Below, piece by piece: positions 17,657 through 26,155 of a stretch of 64,000 bases of DNA. The stretch spans positions 4,092,001 through 4,156,000 of the forward strand of contig NZ_AP022567.1 of NCBI RefSeq assembly GCF_010727475.1, in the 5' to 3' direction. Both the position numbers and the translations under genes were made by a program. How positions within the stretch are numbered: the stretch's first letter is position 1; each line of letters starts with the position of its first letter. The notes beneath the pieces are model-generated. The model ran no database searches. It was not told the DNA's origin and saw only the letters and a program-made list of their open reading frames with translations. Origin of the DNA: Mycolicibacterium mageritense (GTDB taxonomy: Bacteria > Actinomycetota > Actinomycetes > Mycobacteriales > Mycobacteriaceae).

Positions 17657-17956
17657 ATGAGAAATACCATCGTTGCCGCTGTCGGGGCCGGGCTCGCGGT
17701 CACCGGAATGGCGTTGGCCGCGCCGGCCGGTGCGGCGCCGTCGGGACAGACCTCGGCGCAGCAGACCATCAAGGAGCTGGAGGCCGAGGGCTACCGCGTC
17801 ATCCAGACCCGGGTCGGCAGTGGCTCGCTGGACAACTGCACGGTCAATGCGGTCCGTCCGGGCCGCGACATCACCGATCTGAGAGCCGCACCGCGCGGCA
17901 ACACCGAGGAAGTGGTCCGCTACACCACCGTGTACGTCGACCTCAAATGCGGCTAG
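17657..17956 (+). CDS. Small secreted protein (99 aa), function unknown
   Basis: A 99-aa protein with a Sec signal peptide (MRNTIVAAVGAGLAVTGMAL, cleavage probably after AGA near residue 27). The mature part is about 70 residues with two cysteines (DNCTV and DLKCG at the very end), which could form a disulfide. Start follows AAAGG. Similar short secreted proteins occur in mycobacteria, but I do not know a function. It lies downstream of trcS with its own likely promoter. Confidence 0.75.
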   Translation: MRNTIVAAVGAGLAVTGMALAAPAGAAPSGQTSAQQTIKELEAEGYRVIQTRVGSGSLDNCTVNAVRPGRDITDLRAAPRGNTEEVVRYTTVYVDLKCG

Positions 17957-17994
17957 CCGTGGCCTGACACACAGGTAGCGGTTAGGGTATCGGC

Positions 17995-18519
17995 GTGCTG
18001 AGCAGAGTGATGATTGGCCTGGTGAGCGCCGCGGGGGCGGCCGTGATGAGCGTCGCCGGGGCGATTGCGCCCGGCGTGGCGCGCGCCGATGATCCGCCGG
18101 CGCTGCCGAACATCAACGCGTTCGCGCCGGTGAAAACATCGGAGTACGCGGTCATGGACAACAACTGGTACGCCTTCCGCACCCCGGACGGGCTGACCTG
18201 CGTGCTGCAGCGCAGCGGCGGCTACGGCTGCAGCGGTCCGATCCCGGCGGCCCCCAACGGCGCCAACCTGGTCAGCGGCGGCCCGGGCGCCCCGGGATTC
18301 GCCAGCTCTCCCGCTCCGGTGTTCGCCGTCGCGGGGGACGCCAAGCCGCTGCCCGCGAACTCGCGGCTCAGCTACCAGACCGTCAGCTGCGGCACGGACG
18401 GCGTGATGACGGCCTGCGTCGACGGGCGCAGCCAAGCGGGCTTTGTGATCAGCCCGGCCGGCAGCTACGTCGTCGGCGCCCAGGAATCAGACTTCAAGCC
18501 GTCGGTCACCATCGGCTGA
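17995..18519 (+). CDS. Secreted protein with four cysteines (174 aa), function unknown
   Basis: A 174-aa exported protein with GTG start, signal peptide (VMIGLVSAAGAAVMSVAG, cleavage after ARA near residue 34) and a mature domain with four cysteines (LTCVLQ, GYGCSG, VSCGTD, TACVDG), probably two disulfides. Product unknown; related secreted proteins are common in mycobacteria. It starts 38 bp after the preceding secreted protein. An ATG at 18007 is an alternative start. Confidence 0.75.
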   Translation: MLSRVMIGLVSAAGAAVMSVAGAIAPGVARADDPPALPNINAFAPVKTSEYAVMDNNWYAFRTPDGLTCVLQRSGGYGCSGPIPAAPNGANLVSGGPGAPGFASSPAPVFAVAGDAKPLPANSRLSYQTVSCGTDGVMTACVDGRSQAGFVISPAGSYVVGAQESDFKPSVTIG

Positions 18520-18521
18520 GG

Positions 18522-19961
18522 TCAGCCGATCCCTTCGAGCGTCTCCACCTCACTGGTGCCGATGTTCGCGATCACTTCCGGTGACCGGCGACCCAGCACC
18601 CAGTACCAGGCCAGCGCCGCGGCCACTGTCACCACGAACAGCCACGGGATGACGTTGAGCGGGTACGCCGGGACCGGGTACACGTTGGCGTAGAACACAT
18701 AGGCCATCGACACGATCGCCACCACGGCTGCGGGCCACACCAGCGGCACGCGCGCGTCGATGCTGCGGAGGTACATCACGGCGGCCAGGGCCGCGGCGGC
18801 GTAGGCCACCATGTAGCCGTACGTGCCGTAGGTGTCGACCCAGGTGACGACGTTCATCGGGTCCACGCCGAACAGGTACATCACCACGGGGACGGCGATC
18901 ACGAGCGGGCCCACCGAGATCAGCGCGCGGTGCGGCGTGAGGTGCGTTTCGTGCGTGCGGCCGATGGCTGCCGGGACGACGCCCTCCTTGCCCATCACGT
19001 AGAGGATGCGGCCGACCACGTTGAGCGGCGCGACGACGACGGCGAAGAACGACGCGGCGATGCCGAGGTTGAGGATCGGGTTGAACCACGTCGGCATGCC
19101 GACCAGCGTCGCGATGTCGTCGAGCGGTTGCGCCGATTCGCCCAGCGCCGGGCCGAGTGCGGCCACCTGCGTGTAGGCCGCGAAGATGTAGAGCACGCCG
19201 ACACCCGCCGCGCTCCACATGATGGCGCGCGGCACGGCGCGGTACGGATCCTTGGCCTCGCGGGCCAGCGCGTCCGAGCTGGAGAAGCCCACGAATCCGA
19301 GGATCGCCAGCACCATGCCGACGGCGATGCCCGAAGGCTTGACGTCGGTGAGCTCGAACTGCTCTGCGTCGAATGCGCCTGCGCCCAGGTGAATCAGCGT
19401 CACCACCAGCAGCAGCGTGATGATGGACACCGAAATCAGTTCCAGCACAAGGGAAACCCGTGCCGACAGCCGGATGCCCCGGATGGTGAACAGCGTCGCG
19501 AGCGCGCCGAGGATCACCGCAAGCACGATCTGCGCGGCCGTGCCATGGATGGGGATGCCGAGCTGGTTGAGCAGCGTGGCGGTGTAGGCGACCGATCCGC
19601 TCAGCGAACCGGCGGCGATGCCGAAACAGCCGATCAGCAGGCTCACGCCCGTCAGGTAGGCGCCGAACGGCCCGAGCGCCGTCGCGGCGTAGCTGTAGAG
19701 CGAGCCCGCAGACGACCGCCGTTTGGCGAACTGCGATATGCAGTAGCCGACCGACAGGATCACCACGGTCGCCAGCGCGAACGAGACCCAGGTGCCGTTG
19801 GTGGCGGTGTTGTAGATGGCCGCGGCCGTGAAGGCGATGACGGCGCTCGGCGCGATGTTGGCGATGGCCTGGGCGGCGAGTTCGCCGCCGCCCATGACGC
19901 CGCGCCGCAGCCCGGCGTCACCGGTAGCGGCCTCCGAACCGGTCTGAATGTCTTCGGACAC
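18522..19961 (-). CDS. APC superfamily amino acid permease
   Basis: A 479-aa permease with about 12 membrane segments and the APC motif around residues 20-60 (GGELAAQAIANIAPSAVIAF). The sequence GFVGFSSSDALAREAKDPYRAVPRAI near residue 225 is the typical conserved cytoplasmic loop. Substrate probably an amino acid or amine. It begins 17 bp after the alcohol dehydrogenase stop, so the two are likely one operon, with the XRE-cupin regulator opposite. Confidence 0.87.
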   Translation of the reverse strand: MSEDIQTGSEAATGDAGLRRGVMGGGELAAQAIANIAPSAVIAFTAAAIYNTATNGTWVSFALATVVILSVGYCISQFAKRRSSAGSLYSYAATALGPFGAYLTGVSLLIGCFGIAAGSLSGSVAYTATLLNQLGIPIHGTAAQIVLAVILGALATLFTIRGIRLSARVSLVLELISVSIITLLLVVTLIHLGAGAFDAEQFELTDVKPSGIAVGMVLAILGFVGFSSSDALAREAKDPYRAVPRAIMWSAAGVGVLYIFAAYTQVAALGPALGESAQPLDDIATLVGMPTWFNPILNLGIAASFFAVVVAPLNVVGRILYVMGKEGVVPAAIGRTHETHLTPHRALISVGPLVIAVPVVMYLFGVDPMNVVTWVDTYGTYGYMVAYAAAALAAVMYLRSIDARVPLVWPAAVVAIVSMAYVFYANVYPVPAYPLNVIPWLFVVTVAAALAWYWVLGRRSPEVIANIGTSEVETLEGIG

Positions 19962-19978
19962 TGGCGCTCTCGTTTCTG

Positions 19979-21106
19979 TCAGGCGGATGGGATGAGGAGT
20001 TGGCGTAGTGCGTGGCCCGCGGCGAGATCGTCGAGCGCGGCCGCGGCTTGGTCGAGTGGGCGGCGCCCCGAGATCATGGAAGCGAGATCGAGATTGCCCG
20101 CCATGACCTCGTCGACCAGGGCGGGGATGTCGCGTTCGGGCACCGCGGAGCCGTAGTTGGAGCCGAGGATGCGTTGGTCGGCTTCGGCCAGCGCCAATGG
20201 GTCGAAGGTTGCGCGTTCGCCCTGCGGGGGCAGGCCGACGATGACGGCCGCGCCGCCGAGTCCGAGGGCCGCGATGGCCTGTTCGGTGGTGACGATCTTG
20301 CCGATCGCGTCGAACACGTAGTCATACCCGTCGGCCACCACGTCGCGCAGCGCCGCCACCACGTCGTCGGTGCCCGCGGCGTCGACCGCGTCGGTGGCGC
20401 CGAGTTTACGTGCCAGGTCGAGCTTTTCGGCCACGACGTCCACCGCCACGATGCGTGAGGCCCCGGCCAGCCGGGCGCCCTGGACACAGGCCAGCCCCAC
20501 GCCGCCGCAGCCGATCACAGCCACCGTCGAACCTGGTTGCACCCCAGCGGTATTGCGTACCGCACCGACACCTGTCGCGATGGCGCAGCCCACGATCGCG
20601 ATGTCCTCCAGCGGTGCGTCCTTGCGGACCTTGATCGCGCCGCTGCGCGGGACGACGACCTCTTCGGCATACGACGAGACGCCCAGGTAGTGGTGAATCG
20701 TGCCGCGCGCGTTGGACAGTCGCGTCGTGCCGTCGTACAGCGTGCCGCGGGTGGCCACCACCGAGGCCACCAGCGAGCACTGCGCGGGCCGCCCGGCCCT
20801 GCAGGCGCGGCATTCGCCGCAGCCGGGCACCCAGCTCAGCACCACATGGTCGCCGGGCTCGAGGTCGTCGACGCCCGGGCCGGTCGCGGTGACCACGCCC
20901 GAACCCTCGTGCCCGAGTACGACCGGCGCGGGCACGTCCCACGCACGCGTGGTGACGTGCAGGTCGGAGTGGCACACGCCGGCCGCCGCGACCTTGACGC
21001 GAACCTCGCCGGGACCGGGTGCGGCCAGGTCGACCTCCTCGACACTGATGGTGCCGGTGCCGTCGAACACCGCGGCTCGGATCCGGGTCATTTCAGCTGC
21101 GGACAC
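19979..21106 (-). CDS. Zinc-dependent alcohol dehydrogenase
   Basis: A 375-aa medium-chain dehydrogenase, NAD-dependent. Catalytic zinc ligands are in GVCHSDLH near residue 40 and GHEGSG; the structural zinc cysteines are in CGECRACRAGRPAQC near residue 95. The NAD site is VIGCGGVGLACVQ near residue 195. GTG was chosen as start because AGAAAGG precedes it; an ATG five codons later is possible. With the downstream permease it may serve uptake and oxidation of an amine- or amino-acid-derived alcohol; that is inference. Confidence 0.88.
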   Translation of the reverse strand: MSAAEMTRIRAAVFDGTGTISVEEVDLAAPGPGEVRVKVAAAGVCHSDLHVTTRAWDVPAPVVLGHEGSGVVTATGPGVDDLEPGDHVVLSWVPGCGECRACRAGRPAQCSLVASVVATRGTLYDGTTRLSNARGTIHHYLGVSSYAEEVVVPRSGAIKVRKDAPLEDIAIVGCAIATGVGAVRNTAGVQPGSTVAVIGCGGVGLACVQGARLAGASRIVAVDVVAEKLDLARKLGATDAVDAAGTDDVVAALRDVVADGYDYVFDAIGKIVTTEQAIAALGLGGAAVIVGLPPQGERATFDPLALAEADQRILGSNYGSAVPERDIPALVDEVMAGNLDLASMISGRRPLDQAAAALDDLAAGHALRQLLIPSA

Positions 21107-21159
21107 TGCGTGCCTTTCTGGTCTGAAGGAGGCATGACCGCGTGTAGGGTTCAATGCCA

Positions 21160-21180
21160 TAAAACGATGAACGTGTTTTA
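21160..21180. promoter_or_regulatory. Operator-like inverted repeat between the dehydrogenase and XRE-cupin genes
   Basis: TAAAAC-N9-GTTTTA with perfect 6-bp arms, centrally placed in the 119-bp divergent region. A nested GTGTTTTACAC is also present. It is the best candidate for the binding site of the adjacent regulator. Confidence 0.45.
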
Positions 21181-21225
21181 CACCACTAAACGAAGAGGCG
21201 TCAACAGCCCAGGGGAGGGGTTGCC

Positions 21226-21819
21226 GTGGCAGACGGCGAAGAGACCGGAATGGGCCGCGCGGGGGCGCGCCTGCGGGAGTTCCGCACCCAACGCGGGCTG
21301 AGCCTGAACGATGTGGCGAGCCGCGCCGAGGTCACCAAGGGTTTTCTGAGCCTGGCCGAACGTGGCATGACCAACGTTTCGGTGCCGGTCTTGATCCGGA
21401 TCTGCGATGCCCTGGGGATCGGCATCGGCGACCTGTTCGAATACCCCAGCGCGCCGATCGTCCGCAGCGGTGCCGGCGCGCCCCTGGAGATGGGCGGGCA
21501 CGACGTCAGGGAGGAACTGCTCACCCCGAAATCCGAGCGGCACGTGCAGGTGATGCACACCGTGATGCGGCCCGGTGGCGGTTCGGGCGGCGCCTACCGG
21601 CTCGATGCCACAACGATTTTCGTGTACGTGCTCAAGGGTGAGCTCAGCATCACGGTCGACGGGCAGACCACGCTGCTGAACACCGGCGACAGCATGACCT
21701 TCGGCGCCACCCAGCTCCACGACTGGCACAACCCGACCGACGGCGAGGCCGAAGTGCTGTGGACCATCGCGCCGCCTGTCGGGGCGGAGGATTTCAAGGC
21801 CGCGGTTCGGGGTGGCTGA
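21226..21819 (+). CDS. XRE-family regulator with C-terminal cupin domain
   Basis: A 197-aa regulator: residues 10-70 are a Cro/C1 helix-turn-helix (LREFRTQRGLSLNDVASRAEVTKG), residues 95-190 a cupin sensor domain (VYVLKGELSITVDGQ, NTGDSMTFGATQLHDW). The family controls amine, amino acid and aldehyde metabolism genes. GTG start follows AGGGGAGGGG. It faces the dehydrogenase-permease pair and probably controls both units through the shared divergent region. Confidence 0.87.
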   Translation: MADGEETGMGRAGARLREFRTQRGLSLNDVASRAEVTKGFLSLAERGMTNVSVPVLIRICDALGIGIGDLFEYPSAPIVRSGAGAPLEMGGHDVREELLTPKSERHVQVMHTVMRPGGGSGGAYRLDATTIFVYVLKGELSITVDGQTTLLNTGDSMTFGATQLHDWHNPTDGEAEVLWTIAPPVGAEDFKAAVRGG

Positions 21820-21825
21820 GCGCTG

Positions 21826-22851
21826 TCAGAAGCCCGAGCCGTGCACCTCGTGGCCCGGCTTCTCGGCGGCCAGGCCGCGGTAGGCGTCCTCGACCGTTGC
21901 ACCGTGGTTGATCACGCCGTCGACCTCCCGCGCGATCGGCATGTTGAGCCCGTACTTCTCGGCGAACTCCATGATCACGCTCGCGGCCTTGACGCCCTCG
22001 GCCACCTGGTTCATCGACGCGATGATCTCGTCGATCTTCTTGCCCGCGCCCAGTTGCTCGCCGACGTGGCGGTTGCGGCTGCGCTGGCTGGTACAGGTGA
22101 CGATCAGATCGCCCATGCCCGCCAGGCCCGCGAACGTGTCGCGGTGCCCGCCCATGGCCTCGCCCAGCTTGGACATCTCGCGGACCGCCCGGGCCATCAC
22201 CATGGCCCGGGTGTTCTCGCCGATGCCCAGCGAGTAGCCCATGCCGACCGATATCGCGTACACGTTCTTGAGCGCGCCGGCCATCTCCACGCCGATCACG
22301 TCGTCGGTCGTGTACGTGCGGAAGCGCTTGGTGCGGAACAGCTCTGCCAATTTCGCCGCCAGGTGCTGGTCGGGCATCGCCAGCACGGCCGCGGCCGCGT
22401 AGCCCTCGGCGACCTCACGGGCGATGTTCGGCCCGGCCAGGATGCCCGCCGGATGCCCGGGCAGCACCTCGTCGACGATCTGGCTCATCCGCATGTTGGT
22501 GCCCTGCTCAAGGCCCTTGACCAAGGACACCACGGGAACCCACGGCCGCAGCTCCTTCGCGAGTTCCTGCAGCACGCCGCGGAAGCCGTGCGACGGCACG
22601 CCCATCACGATCACGTCGGCACAGTTGGCCGCTTCGGAGAAGTCGTTGGTTGCGCGCAGGCCTTCCGGCAGCGCGACCTCATCGCCGAGGTAGCGCGAGT
22701 TGCGGTGGTTGTCGTTGATGTCCTTGGCGGTCTCCTCCGAGCGCACCCACTGCAGCGTCGGCCCGCGTCTCGCGCAGATCGAGGCCACCGTGGTGCCCCA
22801 CGAGCCTCCACCGAGAACGACGACCTTGGGTTCGCGCTGCGCTGATGCCAT
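21826..22851 (-). CDS. gpsA: Glycerol-3-phosphate dehydrogenase (NAD(P)+)
   Basis: Reduces dihydroxyacetone phosphate to sn-glycerol 3-phosphate for phospholipid synthesis. The 341-aa protein has the nucleotide-binding site VVLGGGSWGTTVA near residue 11, GPNIAREVAEGYAAA, the substrate motif EMAGALKNVYAI with the catalytic Lys, and GLAGMGDLIVTC. It corresponds to Rv0564c (gpdA1) and keeps its position after htpX apart from added genes. It ends 6 bp from the convergent XRE-cupin gene. Confidence 0.93.
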   Translation of the reverse strand: MASAQREPKVVVLGGGSWGTTVASICARRGPTLQWVRSEETAKDINDNHRNSRYLGDEVALPEGLRATNDFSEAANCADVIVMGVPSHGFRGVLQELAKELRPWVPVVSLVKGLEQGTNMRMSQIVDEVLPGHPAGILAGPNIAREVAEGYAAAAVLAMPDQHLAAKLAELFRTKRFRTYTTDDVIGVEMAGALKNVYAISVGMGYSLGIGENTRAMVMARAVREMSKLGEAMGGHRDTFAGLAGMGDLIVTCTSQRSRNRHVGEQLGAGKKIDEIIASMNQVAEGVKAASVIMEFAEKYGLNMPIAREVDGVINHGATVEDAYRGLAAEKPGHEVHGSGF

Positions 22852-22981
22852 GGCGATCAGAGTATTGCCGGGATGCGCTGCGGACCGCGGCTTTGCTGAA
22901 CTGCGCAGGGCCGGGGCGAAGATTGCCGCGTCCGACCCGCAGTTGCGCGTGCGATGATGCGTCGGGACGTTCGAAGCGGGG

Positions 22982-24036
22982 GTGTCGGTGTCGGTTTCCA
23001 TGTCAACCGTGAGGGCGTCGCAACCACAGGCTTTGATCGACGCCGCCGGCGGGATGGGCGGCAAAATCGATGCGCTGCAGGCCGTCATCGACGGCGAGCG
23101 CACGCAGCTGGAGCGCCTGCAGAACGCGTGGGAGGGCGACGCGGCCGCGGCAGCGATCGCCAAGGGCCGGCAGTTGATCGCCGAGCAGGAGAAGTTCCGC
23201 GCCCGGCTGGTGCAGATGCAGACCGCGTTGCGCGACGGCGGCGAACAGTTGGACGCGCTGCGCAGTGCCATCGTGACGATGGCGGACACGTTGGCGGCCA
23301 TGGGGTTTTCGGTGGCCGACGACGGGACCGTGACGCCGCATCAGTGGCTCGTCGGGCGGTTCCTCGACGGGCTCGCGGAGAAGTTCACGGGCTTCCTCAA
23401 ACACCTGCTCGAGACATTCGACAGCGTCGACGCGTCGACCGCGGCGGCCATCGAGCAAGCCGCCGCCGCGCCGCCGCCGGGGGCTTCGGTCAAGGTCGGC
23501 GGTCAGGACATTCAGCTGCCCCCGCCCGGCACCGACGCGGCCGAAGTGGAGAAGTGGTGGAATTCGCTGAGCCCCGAGCAGCGCGACGGGCTCAGGGCCG
23601 CGCATCCCGCCGGTCTCGGCAACCTGAACGGCATTCCGATCGTCGACCGCGATCAGGTCAACCAGAAGGTCATGGAGGACGACCTCAAGCGGGTCCGCGA
23701 CATCGCGGGCCGCAACGGCGTATCCGAGGACGACGTCGTCAAGAACCCGGAGAAGTACGGCCTGACCCAGGTCGACGCCACGCGGTTCTACAACGCCCGG
23801 CGCACCGGTGAGGGGCTGGCCCATCAGCGCGGCGGCGACCCGAAAGCCCCGCGGCCCGTGATGCTGATGGCCTACGATCCGCTCGCCGACAACGGCCAGG
23901 GCCGCGCCGCGATCACGATCGGCAACCCGGACACCGCCAGGAACACCGCGGTGATCGTGCCCGGGACCGGCAGCAGCGTACGGGACGGCTGGCTGGCCGA
24001 CGGCCACGACGACGCCATCAACATGTACGAACAAAA
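22982..24036 (+). pseudogene. 5' fragment of an alpha/beta-hydrolase gene split by a mobile element
   Basis: The N-terminal 350 residues of a mycobacterial protein with a helical WXG100-like region (QALIDAAGGMGGKIDALQ, long heptad stretch to residue 110) and the start of a DUF1023-type alpha/beta-hydrolase domain (NTAVIVPGTGSS near residue 325). It breaks after GHDDAINMYEQ. The rest of the domain resumes at about 27397. The frame happens to stay open through the antisense strand of the insert, but that product would be meaningless. GTG start assumed; ATG 23000 is an alternative. Confidence 0.85.
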
Positions 24037-24038
24037 GA

Positions 24039-24104
24039 CCGCAAGTTCAGGATTACTGAACAACGATTGGCGCTCTCGCGGTCGCGAGTTGGTCGAACTT
24101 GCGG
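24039..24104. repeat. Left-end inverted repeat of the recombinase element
   Basis: CCGCAAGTTC at 24039-24048 and GAACTTGCGG at 24095-24104 form a dyad of 10-bp arms with a 46-base spacer. The inner arm is in the same orientation as the right-end copy at 27376-27385. Such arrays are typical recombinase core and arm sites. Confidence 0.6.
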
Positions 24105-24139
24105 ATCGTATCGGGTGTGAGCGCTGCTTTGGCGCAGGT

Positions 24140-25840
24140 TCAGTCGGTGTCGCGGCCGTCGTCGTGGTGGTCGAGCGCGGTGGCGTCTGCGCAGTAGTGC
24201 AGAGCCGTTGGAGCAGTGACGCCGAACAGGTGCGCGAAGCGCAGCGGGTCTGCGTTGCCGTTATGGACCTCGTCGAGGAAGCGATCGACGCGCAGTTGGT
24301 GGGCTGTGTACCCGAGCCTTCGGAATGTGGCGCTGATGTGGCCAGTGGGTACCGCGGCGACGGTGTTGGCGCTCTGATAGTTGACCAGCAGGTGAGGGTT
24401 GGCCGTGTTGGGCCAGCGTTGGCGCCGGTATTCGAGCCACGCAATGAGGTATTGGCCGGTGAGGCTGTCGAGCGCGCGCGGCTTACCCGCGACGGCGATG
24501 GTACCTGCGGTCAGGTCCACATCATCGATTCGGAGAGTGACGATTTGGCCTGCGCGCATCGCATGGACGCCGGCCAGCAGCACCATCAAGTGTTCGTCGG
24601 GCCTGAGGTCGTCAGCGAACAACCGGGCTCGGTCTTGGGGTTGCAGCCCGATCGGCGCCGCCGTTTTGATGTTCTGTCCGCTGAGGTGCCTGGTGGGATT
24701 GGCGAAGATGATTCGTTGTGTTTTAAGGGTTTTGAACAGCGAGCGCATGGCGCTGGCGGCCAGGCCTCGTTTGGCTCCCGAGAAGGTAGCGACTTGTTCG
24801 TCGATGCCCTCCGGGGTGACCTCGCGCAGCGAGTCGTAGGTCTGCGACCAGTTGGCCAGGGGCGTGGTGAGGATCCAGACGTACGAGCGAATCGTCTGGT
24901 ATTGCAAGGGTTTTTGTGGTCGGTCGCCGCGGCCGAGGAGTCTTTCGGTCCATATGTGAAGTTCGGAGCGGATCTGTGGGCACAGGTCGGCGAACTGGGT
25001 GTCGAGCCAGAGCTGGAATGTGGCTTCGGTGCTGGACGTCGCGAGTCCCTCGTCGGTGAGGAAGTCGATGACGCGCTGGACTGCGTTGTTGGCGCGGTGG
25101 CTGGCGGTGGTGTCGAGCAATTCTTTGATGGCGTTACTGGTCCACGGCGGCGGGCCCAGAACATCGCTGCCGGCGAGGACGATCCGCAGGCTGGTGCGCG
25201 CGACGGTCAGGACCCCGGGGGACCAGCCGCGAGCCCGCCCGTACATGGTCATCTGAGCCAGCAGGAGTTTGCCGGTCGGGGTATTGCGGACGTGTATGGC
25301 GCGGCGCTTGTTGGTGCAGTTGCGGCACAGTCCATTCGCACCGATGGGGAATCGTTGGCCGCAGGCCGGGCAGTCACCGGTGCCGTGCCGCCGAAAGTGC
25401 TCATAGCAGTTCTTGCAGCGGCCGGCGATGATCTCGCCGGTTTCCCCGCAGTCTTGGCATCGGCCCGTGGGGTTGGCGGCGCGGCGCTGGCACTGCCGGC
25501 AGCGCGCACCGTAGAGGCGGCGAAAATCGCGGTGGCAGTCGGTGCAGGTGCCGGCGCGTGCCCGGGACCGCCTTTCGCACGCCTCGCACAAGGCGTGTTT
25601 GCCCTCAATGGGACGGACTTTGTTGCATCCGGGGCACAGTCCGTCGTGAAGCCGCGATACGCGATAGCAGGTGGCGCACAGGCCTTTGGCGACCTGTCGT
25701 CGAAAAAGGCCGCAGTTGTCGCAGTTTCGCGGCGTGCGCATTTTCCGGGCTCGGCAGGCGTTGCAGAGCTGCGAATGCACCCGTCCTCTGCCCTGGCGTC
25801 CACATTCCCGGCAGACGACGATCGGCTCCCGATCGCTCAT
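24140..25840 (-). CDS. Recombinase-like protein with twelve CxxC zinc knuckles
   Basis: A 566-aa protein. Residues 10-175 hold twelve CxxC pairs spaced 13-16 residues apart (C10/C13 to C172/C175), enough for six tandem zinc ribbons. The C-terminal half resembles a tyrosine recombinase: Arg429 (HAMRAGQI), Lys453 (VAGKPRAL), H514-x-x-R517 (HQLR) and Tyr549 (ALHYC). The usual second His/Trp position is Val541. It starts by ATGA overlap with the HTH gene, so the three genes are coupled. Role inferred: second recombinase or target-recognition subunit. Confidence 0.75.
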   Translation of the reverse strand: MSDREPIVVCRECGRQGRGRVHSQLCNACRARKMRTPRNCDNCGLFRRQVAKGLCATCYRVSRLHDGLCPGCNKVRPIEGKHALCEACERRSRARAGTCTDCHRDFRRLYGARCRQCQRRAANPTGRCQDCGETGEIIAGRCKNCYEHFRRHGTGDCPACGQRFPIGANGLCRNCTNKRRAIHVRNTPTGKLLLAQMTMYGRARGWSPGVLTVARTSLRIVLAGSDVLGPPPWTSNAIKELLDTTASHRANNAVQRVIDFLTDEGLATSSTEATFQLWLDTQFADLCPQIRSELHIWTERLLGRGDRPQKPLQYQTIRSYVWILTTPLANWSQTYDSLREVTPEGIDEQVATFSGAKRGLAASAMRSLFKTLKTQRIIFANPTRHLSGQNIKTAAPIGLQPQDRARLFADDLRPDEHLMVLLAGVHAMRAGQIVTLRIDDVDLTAGTIAVAGKPRALDSLTGQYLIAWLEYRRQRWPNTANPHLLVNYQSANTVAAVPTGHISATFRRLGYTAHQLRVDRFLDEVHNGNADPLRFAHLFGVTAPTALHYCADATALDHHDDGRDTD

Positions 25841-26154
25841 ACGGGCGGCGCAGGTCGGTGGCCGCGGCGGGCTTTCGGTTGCACCGCAGGGCCATTGGCG
25901 GCCAGCGGCGCGCTCTGCGGTGAGGTGCGCTTAGCCGCTTCGCTATCGCGGATGAGCAACTCCCCGGGCTCGCAGTCCAGGACCGAACAGATGATGTCCA
26001 GATCATCCAGGCGGATCGAAATCGGTTCACCGGCCCACAGATGTGACATCTTGCCTGCCGATATCACCAAGCCTTGCTCGGCGAGCAGTCGGCGCAGATC
26101 TGAAGCGCGCCATATGCTGCGCTGCGCGGCGACGAGCCGCAAGTTCCATTTCAT
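25837..26154 (-). CDS. Small XRE-type helix-turn-helix protein of the recombinase element
   Basis: A 105-aa protein with a Cro/C1-like helix-turn-helix (ASDLRRLLAEQGLVISAGKMSHLWAG, then LDDLDIICSVLDCEPGELL). The C-terminal 35 residues are low-complexity and basic. Its ATG comes one base after the recombinase stop, and its own stop overlaps the next start, so it is in a fixed place between the two recombinases. It may control the operon or act as an accessory factor. Confidence 0.8.
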   Translation of the reverse strand: MKWNLRLVAAQRSIWRASDLRRLLAEQGLVISAGKMSHLWAGEPISIRLDDLDIICSVLDCEPGELLIRDSEAAKRTSPQSAPLAANGPAVQPKARRGHRPAPPV

Positions 26155-26155
26155 G

